From NCBI RefSeq assembly GCF_022095675.1, contig NZ_JAHYSG010000053.1, forward strand, positions 17,503-81,502: a stretch of 64,000 nt of DNA, given 5' to 3'. Positions within the stretch are counted from its first letter, which is position 1, and each line of letters begins with the position of its first letter. Under the pieces are notes generated by a model that did no database searches, was not told the DNA's origin, and worked only from the letters and a program-made list of their open reading frames with translations. Source of the DNA: Dactylosporangium sp. AC04546. GTDB taxonomy: Bacteria > Actinomycetota > Actinomycetes > Mycobacteriales > Micromonosporaceae. Positions 23,049 to 32,700 of this stretch are shown here, piece by piece. A program made the position numbers and the translations under genes.

Positions 23049-24790
23049 CGCAGCACCGCCGCGCGGTACGTGGCGTCGGCCGCGCCCAGCGTCTCGTGCG
23101 TGCCCTCGGCCGTCGCCTGCCCCGCGTCGACGACCACGACCCGGTCGGCGACGGCCAGCAGCGCCGGGCTGCTCGTCACGACCAGCGTCGTCAGCCCGCT
23201 GCGCAGCGCCCGCACCCCGCGGGCGATCGACTGCTCGGTGACCGCGTCCACCGCCGTCGTCGGGTCGTGCAGCACCAGCACCGGCGGCCGGGCCAGCAGC
23301 GCCCGCGCGAGCGCCAGCCGCTGCCGCTGCCCGCCCGACAGCCCCGCCCCCCGCTCATCGACCGCATGGTGCGCCGCGACCACCTCGTCGGCCGCGGCCG
23401 CCCGGACCGCGGCGTCCAGCCCGTCGTCGTCCGCGGCACTGCCCGGGTCGAGGTTCTCCGCGACGGTACCGGCGAACAGGTCGGTGTTGTGCGGCTCCAC
23501 GAGCAGCGTCGCGCGGGCGTGGGCCAGGTCGAGGTCGTGCAGCGGGACGCCGCCGAGGCGCACCTGGCCGTCGTACTCCCCCGGCGCCGCCCGTCCGGCG
23601 AGCACCTGCATGAGGGCGTCGGCGTCCCCCGGCCGGTACACGGCGACGCCCACGAACTCCCCGTGCTTGATCGTGAGGTGGAGGCCGTCGAGCGACCCGT
23701 GCCGCAGCGCGTCGATCTCCAGGTTCAGCGGTCTGCTGGTTCGCGTCGCTCCCGCCGGGAGCACAGGCTCGGCACCGAGCACCAGCGCGACCCGCTCGGC
23801 CGACCCGCGGGCCTCGGCCACCCAGCTCGGGATGATGGCGAGCAGTCCGAGCGGCTCCATCAGAAACTGGGCGAGCCCGATCACCGCGATCAGCTCCCCG
23901 ACCGTGATCCGCCCGGTCAGCGCGAACCACCCGGCGAGCACCGCGACCCCGCAGGCGAGCAGCCCGCTGGCCGCGGTGGACGCGGCGAGGTAGCTCCCCT
24001 GGGTCCGCGCGGCCCGCAGTGAGGCGTGCATCGACGCCTGGCTGACGCTCCGGTACCGCCGCGCCGCGGCACGCTCCGCCCCGACACCTTTGAGGGGCCG
24101 GATCCCGGCGACGAGGTCGGTCGCCAGCGCCGCGGCCCGCCCGGCCAGCTCCTGCTGCGCCTCGACCCGCCGCGTGATCCGCGGCGCCGCGAACTGCAGC
24201 CCGGCCAGCACCACGGGCGTCCCGACGAGCACGGCAACCCCGAGCCGCCAGTCGACGGCGATGAGCACGACCCCGCTCACGATCGTGGCGGTGAGGGCCC
24301 CGGCGATCCGCGGCACGTAGTCGAGCAGGTACGAGACGTTGTCCGCATCGGTCGAGGCGACGGTGAGCAGCTCGCCGGCCCGCAGCTCGGTCCGGATCCC
24401 GCGCGGATGCAGAATCTTGGCGGCGAGCTCGTCGCGGAGCACGTACGCCTCGTCGGCGATGGCCTGCATGAGCTGCCGGGCCCCGCAGCGGTAGCACATG
24501 GTGAGCGCGGTGAAGAGCACCCCGAGCGCCGCGACCCATCCCACGAGCGCGAGGCCGTCACCGGGCGCGACGGCGCGGTCGATCCCGACCCCGATGAGGA
24601 TGGGGACGGTGGCCTCGCAGAGCTGATGCCCACAGATGAGCAGCGTCCCGAGCCCGAGCCGCCGCCGGTTCCGCCGGAGCGCGGTCCGCAGAGTCCCCGG
24701 CCCGGTAGGCGTGCCGCTCGGCATCGCGACGTCCTCCTCGCCTGTCACCGGCACAAGCCGCGCGCCGTGCTCCGCCCGGGCTTCACTCAT
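23045..24790 (-). CDS. ABC exporter-type half transporter with degenerate ATP site, first of pair
   Basis: 581 residues from ATG 24790 (the track-length start at 24799 is a TTG). Six membrane segments and an ATPase domain follow. The Walker A position reads VAVYRPGDADALMQ, without the GxxGxGKS/T loop, and Walker B VLVLHDPTT has Pro in place of the catalytic Glu, while LSGGQRQRLALARALLARPP is intact. It therefore depends on its partner for hydrolysis. An iron-box-like site overlaps its promoter, pointing to IdeR/DmdR control and iron-siderophore transport. Alternative: a general drug or peptide exporter. Confidence 0.85.
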   Translation of the reverse strand: MSEARAEHGARLVPVTGEEDVAMPSGTPTGPGTLRTALRRNRRRLGLGTLLICGHQLCEATVPILIGVGIDRAVAPGDGLALVGWVAALGVLFTALTMCYRCGARQLMQAIADEAYVLRDELAAKILHPRGIRTELRAGELLTVASTDADNVSYLLDYVPRIAGALTATIVSGVVLIAVDWRLGVAVLVGTPVVLAGLQFAAPRITRRVEAQQELAGRAAALATDLVAGIRPLKGVGAERAAARRYRSVSQASMHASLRAARTQGSYLAASTAASGLLACGVAVLAGWFALTGRITVGELIAVIGLAQFLMEPLGLLAIIPSWVAEARGSAERVALVLGAEPVLPAGATRTSRPLNLEIDALRHGSLDGLHLTIKHGEFVGVAVYRPGDADALMQVLAGRAAPGEYDGQVRLGGVPLHDLDLAHARATLLVEPHNTDLFAGTVAENLDPGSAADDDGLDAAVRAAAADEVVAAHHAVDERGAGLSGGQRQRLALARALLARPPVLVLHDPTTAVDAVTEQSIARGVRALRSGLTTLVVTSSPALLAVADRVVVVDAGQATAEGTHETLGAADATYRAAVLR

Positions 24791-24801
24791 CCGGGCCAAA
24801 G

Positions 24802-24820
24802 TCAGGGAAGACTAACCTAA
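24802..24820 (-). promoter_or_regulatory. IdeR/DmdR-type iron box
   Basis: The minus strand reads ttaggttagtcttccctga, which agrees at 15 of 19 positions with the actinobacterial iron box TTAGGTTAGGCTAACCTAA; the left half is perfect. It lies 12 bases before the start of the first ABC gene. Iron-bound IdeR would block transcription. Confidence 0.65.
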
Positions 24821-24934
24821 CTTCACCGCTGCCGGGAGAGGCCGCCTGAGACAGCGATCAACACCACGCTCGCCGAGCCCGCCGCGTGGCCCGCCACACC
24901 CGCTCAAGCTTCCTAGGAACCTAGTTTGCAAGCC

Positions 24935-25459
24935 TCAGTCGGGGAGTTGGTGCAGGAGGAAGATGCCGCCCAGCGCCGGGCGGTCGCCGCGCTCGTGATC
25001 GGTCGCCACATATTCGTCGAGGATCGCCAGGATTCTGCGGTCCAGCTCGGCGATCTCGTCGGCGGACAGGTGGAGGGTGAAGCGCTCGTACAGGCGGACC
25101 GACGCCGGGCCCGCCTCGCGGAGCTCCTCCGTGAAGGCCGCCACCGGCGCGTACGCCGTGTCGGGGTCGGCGTCCACCAGCGGGCCGTCGAGCCACCACG
25201 TCATGCCGGTCGAACGGTACGGCTTCTCGAGCGCGCCGCTCTCCCCCGCCCGCACGGGCGCCGCCTCGAGCAGGCCGGCCGCCGCGAGCATCTTGACGTG
25301 ATAGAGGACCGTGCCCGGGTCACGGTCCAGGCGGTCGGCGAGCTGCTTGTTCGTCAGCTCGTGGTCCTGGCAGAGCCGCAGGATCCGCAGCCGCAGGGGA
25401 TGACCCAGCGCCTTGGCCTCCTGGGCGGTCGCCGGACGGCGTCGAGGTGCTTCGCTCAC
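24935..25459 (-). CDS. ArsR-type winged-helix regulator
   Basis: 174 residues. The N-terminal domain (LGHPLRLRILRLCQ, then LTNKQLADRLDRDPGTVLYH and VKMLAAAGLLE) is an ArsR/HTH_20 winged helix; the C-terminal half is a helical dimer and ligand region rich in acidic residues (LHLSADEIAELDRRILAILDEY). It starts at GTG 25459, divergent from an MFS transporter with a dyad between them, so it most likely represses that gene. No metal-binding Cys motif is visible, so a small-molecule ligand is likelier than a metal. Confidence 0.85.
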   Translation of the reverse strand: MSEAPRRRPATAQEAKALGHPLRLRILRLCQDHELTNKQLADRLDRDPGTVLYHVKMLAAAGLLEAAPVRAGESGALEKPYRSTGMTWWLDGPLVDADPDTAYAPVAAFTEELREAGPASVRLYERFTLHLSADEIAELDRRILAILDEYVATDHERGDRPALGGIFLLHQLPD

Positions 25460-25479
25460 GCCTCATCGTACGGTACTAG

Positions 25480-25512
25480 TGGAAAATCTTCCCATCGATG
25501 GAGTATTTTCCA
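25480..25512. promoter_or_regulatory. Operator between arsR-type gene and MFS gene
   Basis: Outer arms tggaaaat (25480-25487) and attttcca (25505-25512) flank an inner ccatcgatgg palindrome, all centred near 25496. The 58-bp intergenic region holds both promoters, so one bound regulator would control both genes. Confidence 0.7.
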
Positions 25513-25517
25513 TCAGT

Positions 25518-26819
25518 ATGACGCGCGCGTATCGGCTCGTGTGGAGTGCCGCCGCCCTCTCCGGGCTGGCCGACGGAGTGCTCAAGGTGGCGTTGCCGCT
25601 GGTCGCGGTCGGGGTCACCCGGTCGCCCGCCCTCGTGGCGGGGCTCGCCTTCGCGGTCACGCTGCCGTGGCTGCTGTTCGCGCTGCCGGCCGGCGCGTTC
25701 GTCGACCGGGTCGACCGGCGCCGCGCGATGGCAGGCGCCAACACCCTGCGCGCGGTCCTCCTGGGCGCGCTCGTCGCCGGCCTGCTCGCCGGCGTCGCGA
25801 CGATCTGGCTGCTGTACCTCGTCGCCTTCTGCGTCGGCATCGCCGAGACCGTCCACGACACGGCGGCGCAGTCGATCGTCCCGCAGGTCGTCGCGCGCGA
25901 CCGGCTGCCGGTGGCGAACGCCCGGCTGTACGCGGCCGAGCTCACCGCGAACCAGTTCGCCGGCCCGCCGCTCGCCGGCGCGCTGGTCGTGGCGGGCGCG
26001 GCGGCGCCGTTCGTGGGCGCGACCGGGCTGTGGCTGGCCGCGGCCGCCGCCCTGCTGCCGATGCGCGGCTCGTTCCGGGTCGCGCGCCCGCCGGACGCGG
26101 CCGGCGCCGGGATCCGGGCGGAGATCGTGGAGGGCGTCCGCTGGCTGTGGCGGCAGCGCCTCCTGCGGACGTTCGCGGCGATGGTCGGCGTCTCGAACTT
26201 CGCGTCCAACGCCGCCTTCGCGGTGCTCGTCGTGTACGCCGTCGGGCCGGGCTCGGCGATGGGCCTGTCCGCCCCGGAGTACGGCTGGCTCCTGACGGCC
26301 CTCGCGGTCGGCAGCCTGCTCGGCTCGCTGCTCTCCGGCCCGGTCGTCCGCGCGCTGGGCCGGGCCCGTGGGCTCGCCGTGGCCCTGACGACCGCGGCCG
26401 CGCTGGTCGGCGTCCCGGCCCTGACGACGAACCCGTTCACCATCAGCGCGTCGTTCGTGGTCGGCGGCGCCGGCATCGTGATCGCGAACGTCGTCATGGT
26501 GTCGCTGCGCCAGTCCATCACCCCGGACCACCTGCTCGGCCGGGTCAACAGCTGCTACCGCCTGGTCGCCTGGGGCACGATGCCCCTGGGCGCGGCGACG
26601 GGCGGCCTGCTCGCCGAGGCCTTCGGCGTGCGCCCGGTGTTCGCGATCATGGGCGTGCTCGTGCTGACGACCCTGCTCGGCCTGCGCACCGCCACGAACG
26701 CCGCGATGGAGGCCGCCGAAGCCGCCGCGGACGTCGTGGTACCGGCGCAGCCGACGGCAGCAACCCCGGCCGGCGAGGACGCCGAAGGGCGCCCGTCCGG
26801 TGCCCGCCCCGGGACGTGA
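25518..26819 (+). CDS. MFS transporter (putative efflux pump)
   Basis: 433 residues from ATG 25518, 12 hydrophobic segments, with the MFS motif between helices 2 and 3 in AGAFVDRVDRRRAM and a long Ala/Pro tail. The pattern (ALSGLADGVLKVALPLVAVG, IAETVHDTAAQSIVPQVV) is that of the MFS_3/enterobactin-exporter-like group, widely annotated as drug or siderophore efflux. It is divergent from an ArsR-type repressor, fitting an inducible pump. Substrate unknown. Confidence 0.88.
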   Translation: MTRAYRLVWSAAALSGLADGVLKVALPLVAVGVTRSPALVAGLAFAVTLPWLLFALPAGAFVDRVDRRRAMAGANTLRAVLLGALVAGLLAGVATIWLLYLVAFCVGIAETVHDTAAQSIVPQVVARDRLPVANARLYAAELTANQFAGPPLAGALVVAGAAAPFVGATGLWLAAAAALLPMRGSFRVARPPDAAGAGIRAEIVEGVRWLWRQRLLRTFAAMVGVSNFASNAAFAVLVVYAVGPGSAMGLSAPEYGWLLTALAVGSLLGSLLSGPVVRALGRARGLAVALTTAAALVGVPALTTNPFTISASFVVGGAGIVIANVVMVSLRQSITPDHLLGRVNSCYRLVAWGTMPLGAATGGLLAEAFGVRPVFAIMGVLVLTTLLGLRTATNAAMEAAEAAADVVVPAQPTAATPAGEDAEGRPSGARPGT

Positions 26820-26861
26820 GCCCGACCGTGCCTCGCAGGCCGGGCCGCTACAGTGGCGCGA

Positions 26862-27107
26862 GTGATCGCGACGATGGTGGTGGCCGGCGTCCTGGCCGTG
26901 CTCTACGTGATGCTCATCGCCCGGCAGCTGCGCGCGGCGCGGGCCGAGGGCGGGGTCTCCGACCGCAGCCACCGGCTCGCCGACATCGAGTGCGAGGCCG
27001 TGTACCGCCGGCTGACCGGAACCCTCGACCGCGCCGAGTACCGCGACACGATGGCAGCCGTCGCCGCGCACGACGGCATCGAACGGCCCGTGTTCGTGCC
27101 AGAGTGA
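26862..27107 (+). CDS. Small single-pass membrane protein
   Basis: 81 residues. A TACAGT -10 box at 26849-26854 places the start site at GTG 26862, so the message is probably leaderless; GTG 26853 in the same frame would be inside the -10 box. Residues 1-20 (VIATMVVAGVLAVLYVMLIA) are a membrane helix, followed by a basic cytosolic tail with LADIECEAVYRRLTGTLDRA. The family is unknown. The stop overlaps GTG 27104 of the VOC gene. Confidence 0.65.
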   Translation: MIATMVVAGVLAVLYVMLIARQLRAARAEGGVSDRSHRLADIECEAVYRRLTGTLDRAEYRDTMAAVAAHDGIERPVFVPE

Positions 27108-27112
27108 CGTCC

Positions 27113-27481
27113 ATGGACGATTTCCGGCTCGGCCCGATCGGCCAGATCTCCCGGCAGGTGACCGACGTGCAGGAGGCCGTGCGGTGGTACCGCGACGTGC
27201 TCGGCCTGCCGCACCTGTACACCTTCGGCGACCTGGCGTTCTTCGACTGCGACGGCACCCGCCTGTTCCTCACGACCGGCTCGGCTGCCGAGTCGATCCT
27301 GTACTTCCGCGTCCCCGACGTCCACGCCGCCCACGCCACCCTCTCCGGCCGCGGCGTCACGTTCGAGGGCGAGCCCCACATGATCCACCGTCACGAGGAC
27401 GGCACGGAGGAGTGGATGGCCTTCTTCCGCGACCCCGACGGCGGCCTGCTCGCCGTCATGTCCACCCGCTCACCGACGTAG
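27113..27481 (+). CDS. VOC-superfamily (glyoxalase/dioxygenase fold) protein
   Basis: 122 residues, ATG 27113 (GTG 27104 also possible). Two beta-alpha-beta-beta-beta modules with QISRQVTDVQEAVRWYRDVL at the start and EEWMAFFRDPDGGLLAVMS at the end, the classic VOC halves. Members include glyoxalase I, fosfomycin/bleomycin resistance proteins and extradiol dioxygenases. Metal ligands cannot be assigned with confidence, though the first module lacks the usual His. Coupled to the small membrane gene. Confidence 0.85.
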   Translation: MDDFRLGPIGQISRQVTDVQEAVRWYRDVLGLPHLYTFGDLAFFDCDGTRLFLTTGSAAESILYFRVPDVHAAHATLSGRGVTFEGEPHMIHRHEDGTEEWMAFFRDPDGGLLAVMSTRSPT

Positions 27482-27537
27482 GACCAGAGCCGATCCCGCG
27501 CGGCCGGCCGCCGCCGACGGCCGGCCGCGCCCGGTCG

Positions 27538-29709
27538 TCAGTGCCCGGCGGCCTCCAGCTCCGGGCGCTCGGGTAACCAGGTCGCCTCGGCGTACGCGCG
27601 CTCGGCCGCGTCCGCGTACACCGCCGTGGCCAGCCAGGCCTGCGCGAACGCCGCCCCGTCGTCGTCGGACAGCCGCCCGAACGGGTCCCGCGTGCGGTTG
27701 CCGGCCGCCAGCGCGAGCCCGTCGAGCAGTTCCGCGCCCGTGTCGAGCCGGGCCCGCCGCAGCCGGTCGGCGTCGGTCGGGCCGCGCCCGCGGCTGAGCC
27801 CGACCACCATCCGGCCGCCGGACACCGTCCGCTCGACCTGCACCCGCAGCACCTGTAGCGCCGGGTCACCGACCGACGGCCGCCACACGCCACCGTCCCC
27901 CTCACCGAGCACGGCCAGCGCCGCCTCAACGTCGACGGCCGCCCCCGCCGGACCACCGTCCGCCGCGGGATCGTCCGCCGCTCCCGCCGGGCCACCGTCG
28001 GCCGCAGGATCGATCGCCGTACCAGGCAGGCCGCCGTCCGCCGCAGGAGCATCCGCCGCTCCCGCCGGGCCACCCTCCGCCGCAGGATCGATCGCCGACG
28101 GCGATCGAGCGCCCGTACCGGGATCGAGCGGCTCCGGTGCGTCGGCGGTCGCCGCCGGACCGGCCGGCGTCCCGCCGTCGTCCGCCGCTCCGTCGTGCAG
28201 GTCCTCCCCCTCGCCTGACGTGGCGAGCGGGATGTGGCTGCGGTGCAGGCGGTCGAAGGCCAGGTCGGCGTGGCCCTGGTGCGGGGCCGGCAGCAGCCAG
28301 GTCGTGCCGGCGGGCGGGGCGATCGCCAGGGGGTACACCGTGCCGGGGCGTCCCGGGTCCGGCCGGCCCACCAGCAGCAGCTCCAGGCCCGGGCGGGCGG
28401 CGAGCAGCCGCAGGTTGTCCCGGTACGCCAGCGACGGATGGTCCGACGCCACCCGCAGCGTCAGGCGGGTGCCGTCGGTGGCCGTGGCCCGGACCGCGTC
28501 GGCGTCGGGGCCGTCGAGGCGGACCGACAGGAACAGCAGGTCGGCGCCGGCCGGGCGGTCGGTCACCGGCTGGGCCAGGGCCGCGAACGCCCGGTGCACC
28601 TGCTCGGCCGCCGGCTGCGCCCACAGGCCGGCGAGCGGCGCCTCGTGCCAGGACACCCCGCTCGCCGTCACGGCCCGCACGGACTTGCCGGCGCCGAGCT
28701 GGCGGCTCGCCGACGCGGTGGCCCCGGAGACGACCAGGCCGGCGCGGGTCAGGCCGCGGTGGCTCAGCGCCGTCTCGCCGAGCTTGACGGTCGCGTTCCC
28801 GGCCGTCGCCGCCCGCCGCGCCGTGCCGGGATACAGGTCGGCGATCATCCACAGCCCGCCGTCGCGGTCGGCGACATAGGTGACCACACCCGCATACCCG
28901 GTGCCGGCCACCACCGCCGTCGTGCACAGGCCGTAGAGGCGCAGGCTGCCCTGCAGCTCGTACGTGCGCCGGGCGCTGCCCAGCAGCCCCGCCCCCGGGG
29001 ACACCCGGAGCCGGTGCGTCACCTCCAGCAGCTCACGCATCGCGTCGGTGAGGTCGCCCAGCCGGTACTGCGCCTCGCCCGTCCGAGCGGCCTGCAACAG
29101 CGTGGCGACGGTGCGGGCGGCGGCCGCCGGCCGGTACACCTTGCAGGCTTGCGCGTCGTGCGCCGCCCGCAGCAGCGCCGTGCGCGCGACCGCCCCCGAG
29201 CCGGTGACCCCGGCCGCCAGCACCGCGACGGCCGCCCGCCACAGATGCGCGACGGCCGCCGTCTGCTGGGTCGTCAGCGCCGCGTCTTCAGCCGGAACGG
29301 CAGCGACCGGCGCCCCGGACCCGGGAGCGCCGTCCACCGACCCGGACCCACTCGCTTCGCCGTCGCCGGCCGGGAGCGGAGCGACCGCCGCCTCGTCCGC
29401 GTCGGCGCCGGCGATGCCGGCGTCGACCGGGGCCAGGGTCAGCACGCCGGCCCGGTGCAGGCAGTTCGGCGCGAGCAGGCAGGTGCAGGTGACCGCGTCG
29501 GCGGTCCGGACCACGCCGCCCTCGGTGACGAGGGTGACCGTGGTCGCGTCGTCGATCGCCACGCAGTACCGCGGACCGTCCACCGTCACCGGCCGGTCCG
29601 CCAGCTTGGCCGCGGCGTCGTCGAGCTTCTTGCGCAGCCGGGCCGGCAGCCCGTCGACCGCGGCCACGAGCACCGGCGCCGCGATCGGCGGCAGGGACGA
29701 GGCGCTCAC
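27538..29709 (-). CDS. SWIM zinc-finger protein (YehQ-like)
   Basis: 723 residues from GTG 29709 in a 4-base overlap with the VWA gene. Residues 75-85 form a SWIM zinc finger, C-x-C-x5-C-x-H (CTCLLAPNCLH). The rest is an extended alpha/beta region, interrupted at residues ~520-590 by Ala/Gly/Pro/Asp repeats (DPAADGGPAGAAD units, DNA 27940-28100). Last gene of a five-gene operon matching E. coli yehL-yehM-yehP-yehQ plus DUF4132 genes; YehQ is the SWIM member there. SWIM fingers bind nucleic acid or protein. The system's job is unknown. Confidence 0.8.
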   Translation of the reverse strand: MSASSLPPIAAPVLVAAVDGLPARLRKKLDDAAAKLADRPVTVDGPRYCVAIDDATTVTLVTEGGVVRTADAVTCTCLLAPNCLHRAGVLTLAPVDAGIAGADADEAAVAPLPAGDGEASGSGSVDGAPGSGAPVAAVPAEDAALTTQQTAAVAHLWRAAVAVLAAGVTGSGAVARTALLRAAHDAQACKVYRPAAAARTVATLLQAARTGEAQYRLGDLTDAMRELLEVTHRLRVSPGAGLLGSARRTYELQGSLRLYGLCTTAVVAGTGYAGVVTYVADRDGGLWMIADLYPGTARRAATAGNATVKLGETALSHRGLTRAGLVVSGATASASRQLGAGKSVRAVTASGVSWHEAPLAGLWAQPAAEQVHRAFAALAQPVTDRPAGADLLFLSVRLDGPDADAVRATATDGTRLTLRVASDHPSLAYRDNLRLLAARPGLELLLVGRPDPGRPGTVYPLAIAPPAGTTWLLPAPHQGHADLAFDRLHRSHIPLATSGEGEDLHDGAADDGGTPAGPAATADAPEPLDPGTGARSPSAIDPAAEGGPAGAADAPAADGGLPGTAIDPAADGGPAGAADDPAADGGPAGAAVDVEAALAVLGEGDGGVWRPSVGDPALQVLRVQVERTVSGGRMVVGLSRGRGPTDADRLRRARLDTGAELLDGLALAAGNRTRDPFGRLSDDDGAAFAQAWLATAVYADAAERAYAEATWLPERPELEAAGH

Positions 29710-32700
29710 GGGCGCACCTTCTCTCCGACCCAGCGGGCCAGCTCCAGCGGGCTGAGTGCGGCGACCGGCATCCCGGCCGCGACGAGCTGCGAGGCGACCG
29801 ACACCGAGTACCGCGGCCGCCCGGCATCGTCGAGGCTCGCGCAGCCGAGCACCGTCACGCCCGATTCGACCAGCGAGCGCGTCTCGGCAAGGAGCCCGCC
29901 GAGCGGATACCCCTCCTCGAAGTCGCTGACGACGACCACCATCGTCCGCGACGGCACCGTCACCAGCGACCGCGCGTGGCGCAGCCCGGCCGCGATGTGG
30001 GTGCCGCCGCCGACCCTGACCTCCAGCAGGAGGCTGAGCGGGTCGCCGACCCGGTCGGTGAGGTCGACGACCTCGGTCGAGAACGCGATGAAGTGCGTGC
30101 TCAGCGCCGGCACGCCGGCCAGGATCGACCCGGTCAGCGCCGACCAGATCACCGACTCCTCCATCGAGCCGGACACGTCGACGACGAGGACCAGGCGCCA
30201 GTCGACGCCTCGCCGGGCCCGCGTGCGGAACACCGGCCGCTCCGGGATGATCGTCACCCGCCCGTCGGCGTCGCGCCGCGTGGTGGCGAGGTTGGCCCGC
30301 AGCGTGCGCGCCAGGTCGAGCGGCCCGCCGGGCCGCGCCGTCGGTCGCGGCGTGGTGACCCCGGCGAGCGCCGGGCGCAACCGGGTGGCCAGCTGCCGGG
30401 TCAGCTCGTCGACGATGCGCGCGACGAGCGGCCGCAGCCGGGCCACGGTCGACTCGGGCATCGCGCCGACCAGGGACAACACGGTCTGCAACAGCTCCAC
30501 CGAGGGCGAGACGGCCTGCGGGTCGAGCAGCAGCGCGGCGTCGCGCCGGCCGCCCTCGACCGCGCGGGCCAGGACCTCCTCGCGGATGCCGGGCCCGAAC
30601 AGCGCGGTGAGCTCCTCGGCCCACTCCCGCACACCCGGGAATGGGGCCTCGCGCCCGGCCCGGGCGGCCGCGTCGGCGCGGGAGCCCTCGCCGGTCCCGG
30701 CCCCGTACAACTCGTCGAGCGCCGTCGCATACCGCCCGGCCGACCCCGCGAGCCGCTCCGGCTGCCGCCCCAGGAGCAACCGCCATCTGTCCACAGTGGA
30801 CAAGGTGGAGGAGGACCCGGCGGAGACGGTGGAGGAAGCGGACTCAGGTGGAGCGGCCTCGGTGGATGGAGATGTGGAACCGGACGCGGAAGCCTCAAGA
30901 GGCGCGGAGGAATCGGCCGGCGCGGAAGAACCGGCCGGCGCGGACGCGGCCGTTACGGACGGAGCGGCAGGCACGGACGGCGCGGCAGGCAATGCCAGAG
31001 CGGCCACCGCGGCGGAACCAGCCCGATCCGCGAGCAGGCGAGTCAACAGCAGCCCGGGATCCAGCGCCTGCGGATCCCGGGACAACTCGTCGGTCCCCAG
31101 CCGGGCCTCCACCACCGCGAGCAGCCGGTCGCGCCCCGCCGGGCTGACGACCTGGAAGCCGCCGCGCAGCGCCGGCAGCCGGGACAGGAAGGCCGCGTCG
31201 GGCAGGCCGGCCACCCGGTCCAGGAGCCCGTCGAGGACGCCGTGGCCCGACTGCAGCAGCGGCTCGGCCGCCGCCAGCAGGCCGCGCAGGTGGCCCAACA
31301 GGCGGCGCCGGCTCTCGTCCGCCACCGCCTGGTCGACCCACGACGCGACCCGCGCGCCCAGGTCGGCGGCCGACGACAGGCCCAGGAGGACCTGGACGGC
31401 GCCCGCCCCGGCGGCCATCGCGGGCGTGCCGGTCAGCGCCAGCCGGGTCAGGGCATCGGCGAGCCGCAGGCCGGCCCCGGCCGCGTCGACGCGCTGGGCC
31501 AGCGCGACGAGCGCCTGGACGTCGGCGACCGCGTCGGAGCCGGCCAGGCCGTCGACCTGGCGGACCGCGGCGGCCTCCAGCGCGGCGACGACCGCGCCGA
31601 GGTCGCCGAGGGACGACGGGTCGGTCAGGCCCGGCACGTGGCCGTGGCGCAGCCGGTCGGCCAGGGCCAGGGCCGTCATCAGCTCGCCGAGCGTCGCGCT
31701 CGCCGGGATCTCGGCCTCGAACTCGGCCAGCCGCTCGCGGGCCAGGTCGGACAGGCCGCACTCGGCGGCGGCCTGCAGGCCCGCGATGATCTGCGCGGCG
31801 GTCGGGCCGTCGGCGGCCCGCTCGGCGCGGCGCTGCTCGCGCAGCGCGCCCTCGGCGGCCTGGGCCAGGGTGACGCCGCGCAGGCCGGCGACGTCGAGCA
31901 TCGCCTCGGTGCCGGGCACCCACTGGATGCTCCAGCGGGAGGTGAGCGCGTCGGCGCCGCCGGTGCCCTCGACGGCGGTGCGCTCGCCGTAGGGGACGTG
32001 ACAGGCGGCGAGGCGGCGCAGGGCCACCTCGCGGCGCCGGTCGAGGTCGGAGCGCAGCGGGTCGAGCCGCACGTCGCGGGACGACTCGCCGGGACCGGGC
32101 AGACGCAGGCCGGCGACGAGCGACTCGACCGACGGCCGCAGCCCGGACCGCGGGGCGCCGGGCGCGAGCGCGCCGCGGACCTCGCCGACGAGCACGTGCT
32201 CCATCGCCGCGGCGACGGCGCGGCCGCGGCCGAGCACCTCGCCGTGCGCGAGGACGCTCTGCAGCGCCTCGACCAGCTCGCCCCGGCCCGGGGCGGGCAG
32301 CCCGCGCAGCCGCGCGAGATCGGCGGCGAGCCGGAACACCTCGCGGGCCTCGGCCGGGCCGGCCGGGTGGCCGGCGGCGCGGATGCGGGCGCAGACCTCG
32401 ACGACCGAGGCGAGCGCGGCCGACTCGACCGCCTCGGGGAGCCCTCCGGCCGTGACGACCGCCTGCTGCCAGCGCGGGTCGCGGATGCCGGCGGGGTAGC
32501 CGGAGCGGGCGTCGAGGAGGCCGAAACTGTACGGCACGAGGGAGGTGACGACCTCCTCCCCCGACGGCTCGCCGTCGCCGGACGGGTCGCCGGACAGCAG
32601 CGCGGCCGCGTGGAACGAGCCGACCACGGCCGCGGCCCGCCGGCCGCCGGTCGCGGCCAGGCAGCGCCGCATCCACGCCTCGCGGTGCAGGTCGAGCGCC

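Noticed and set aside
27940..28100. Possible CRISPR or tandem array in the SWIM gene
   Set aside because: The repeats are imperfect, in frame and encode Ala/Gly/Pro/Asp linker; no spacer structure.
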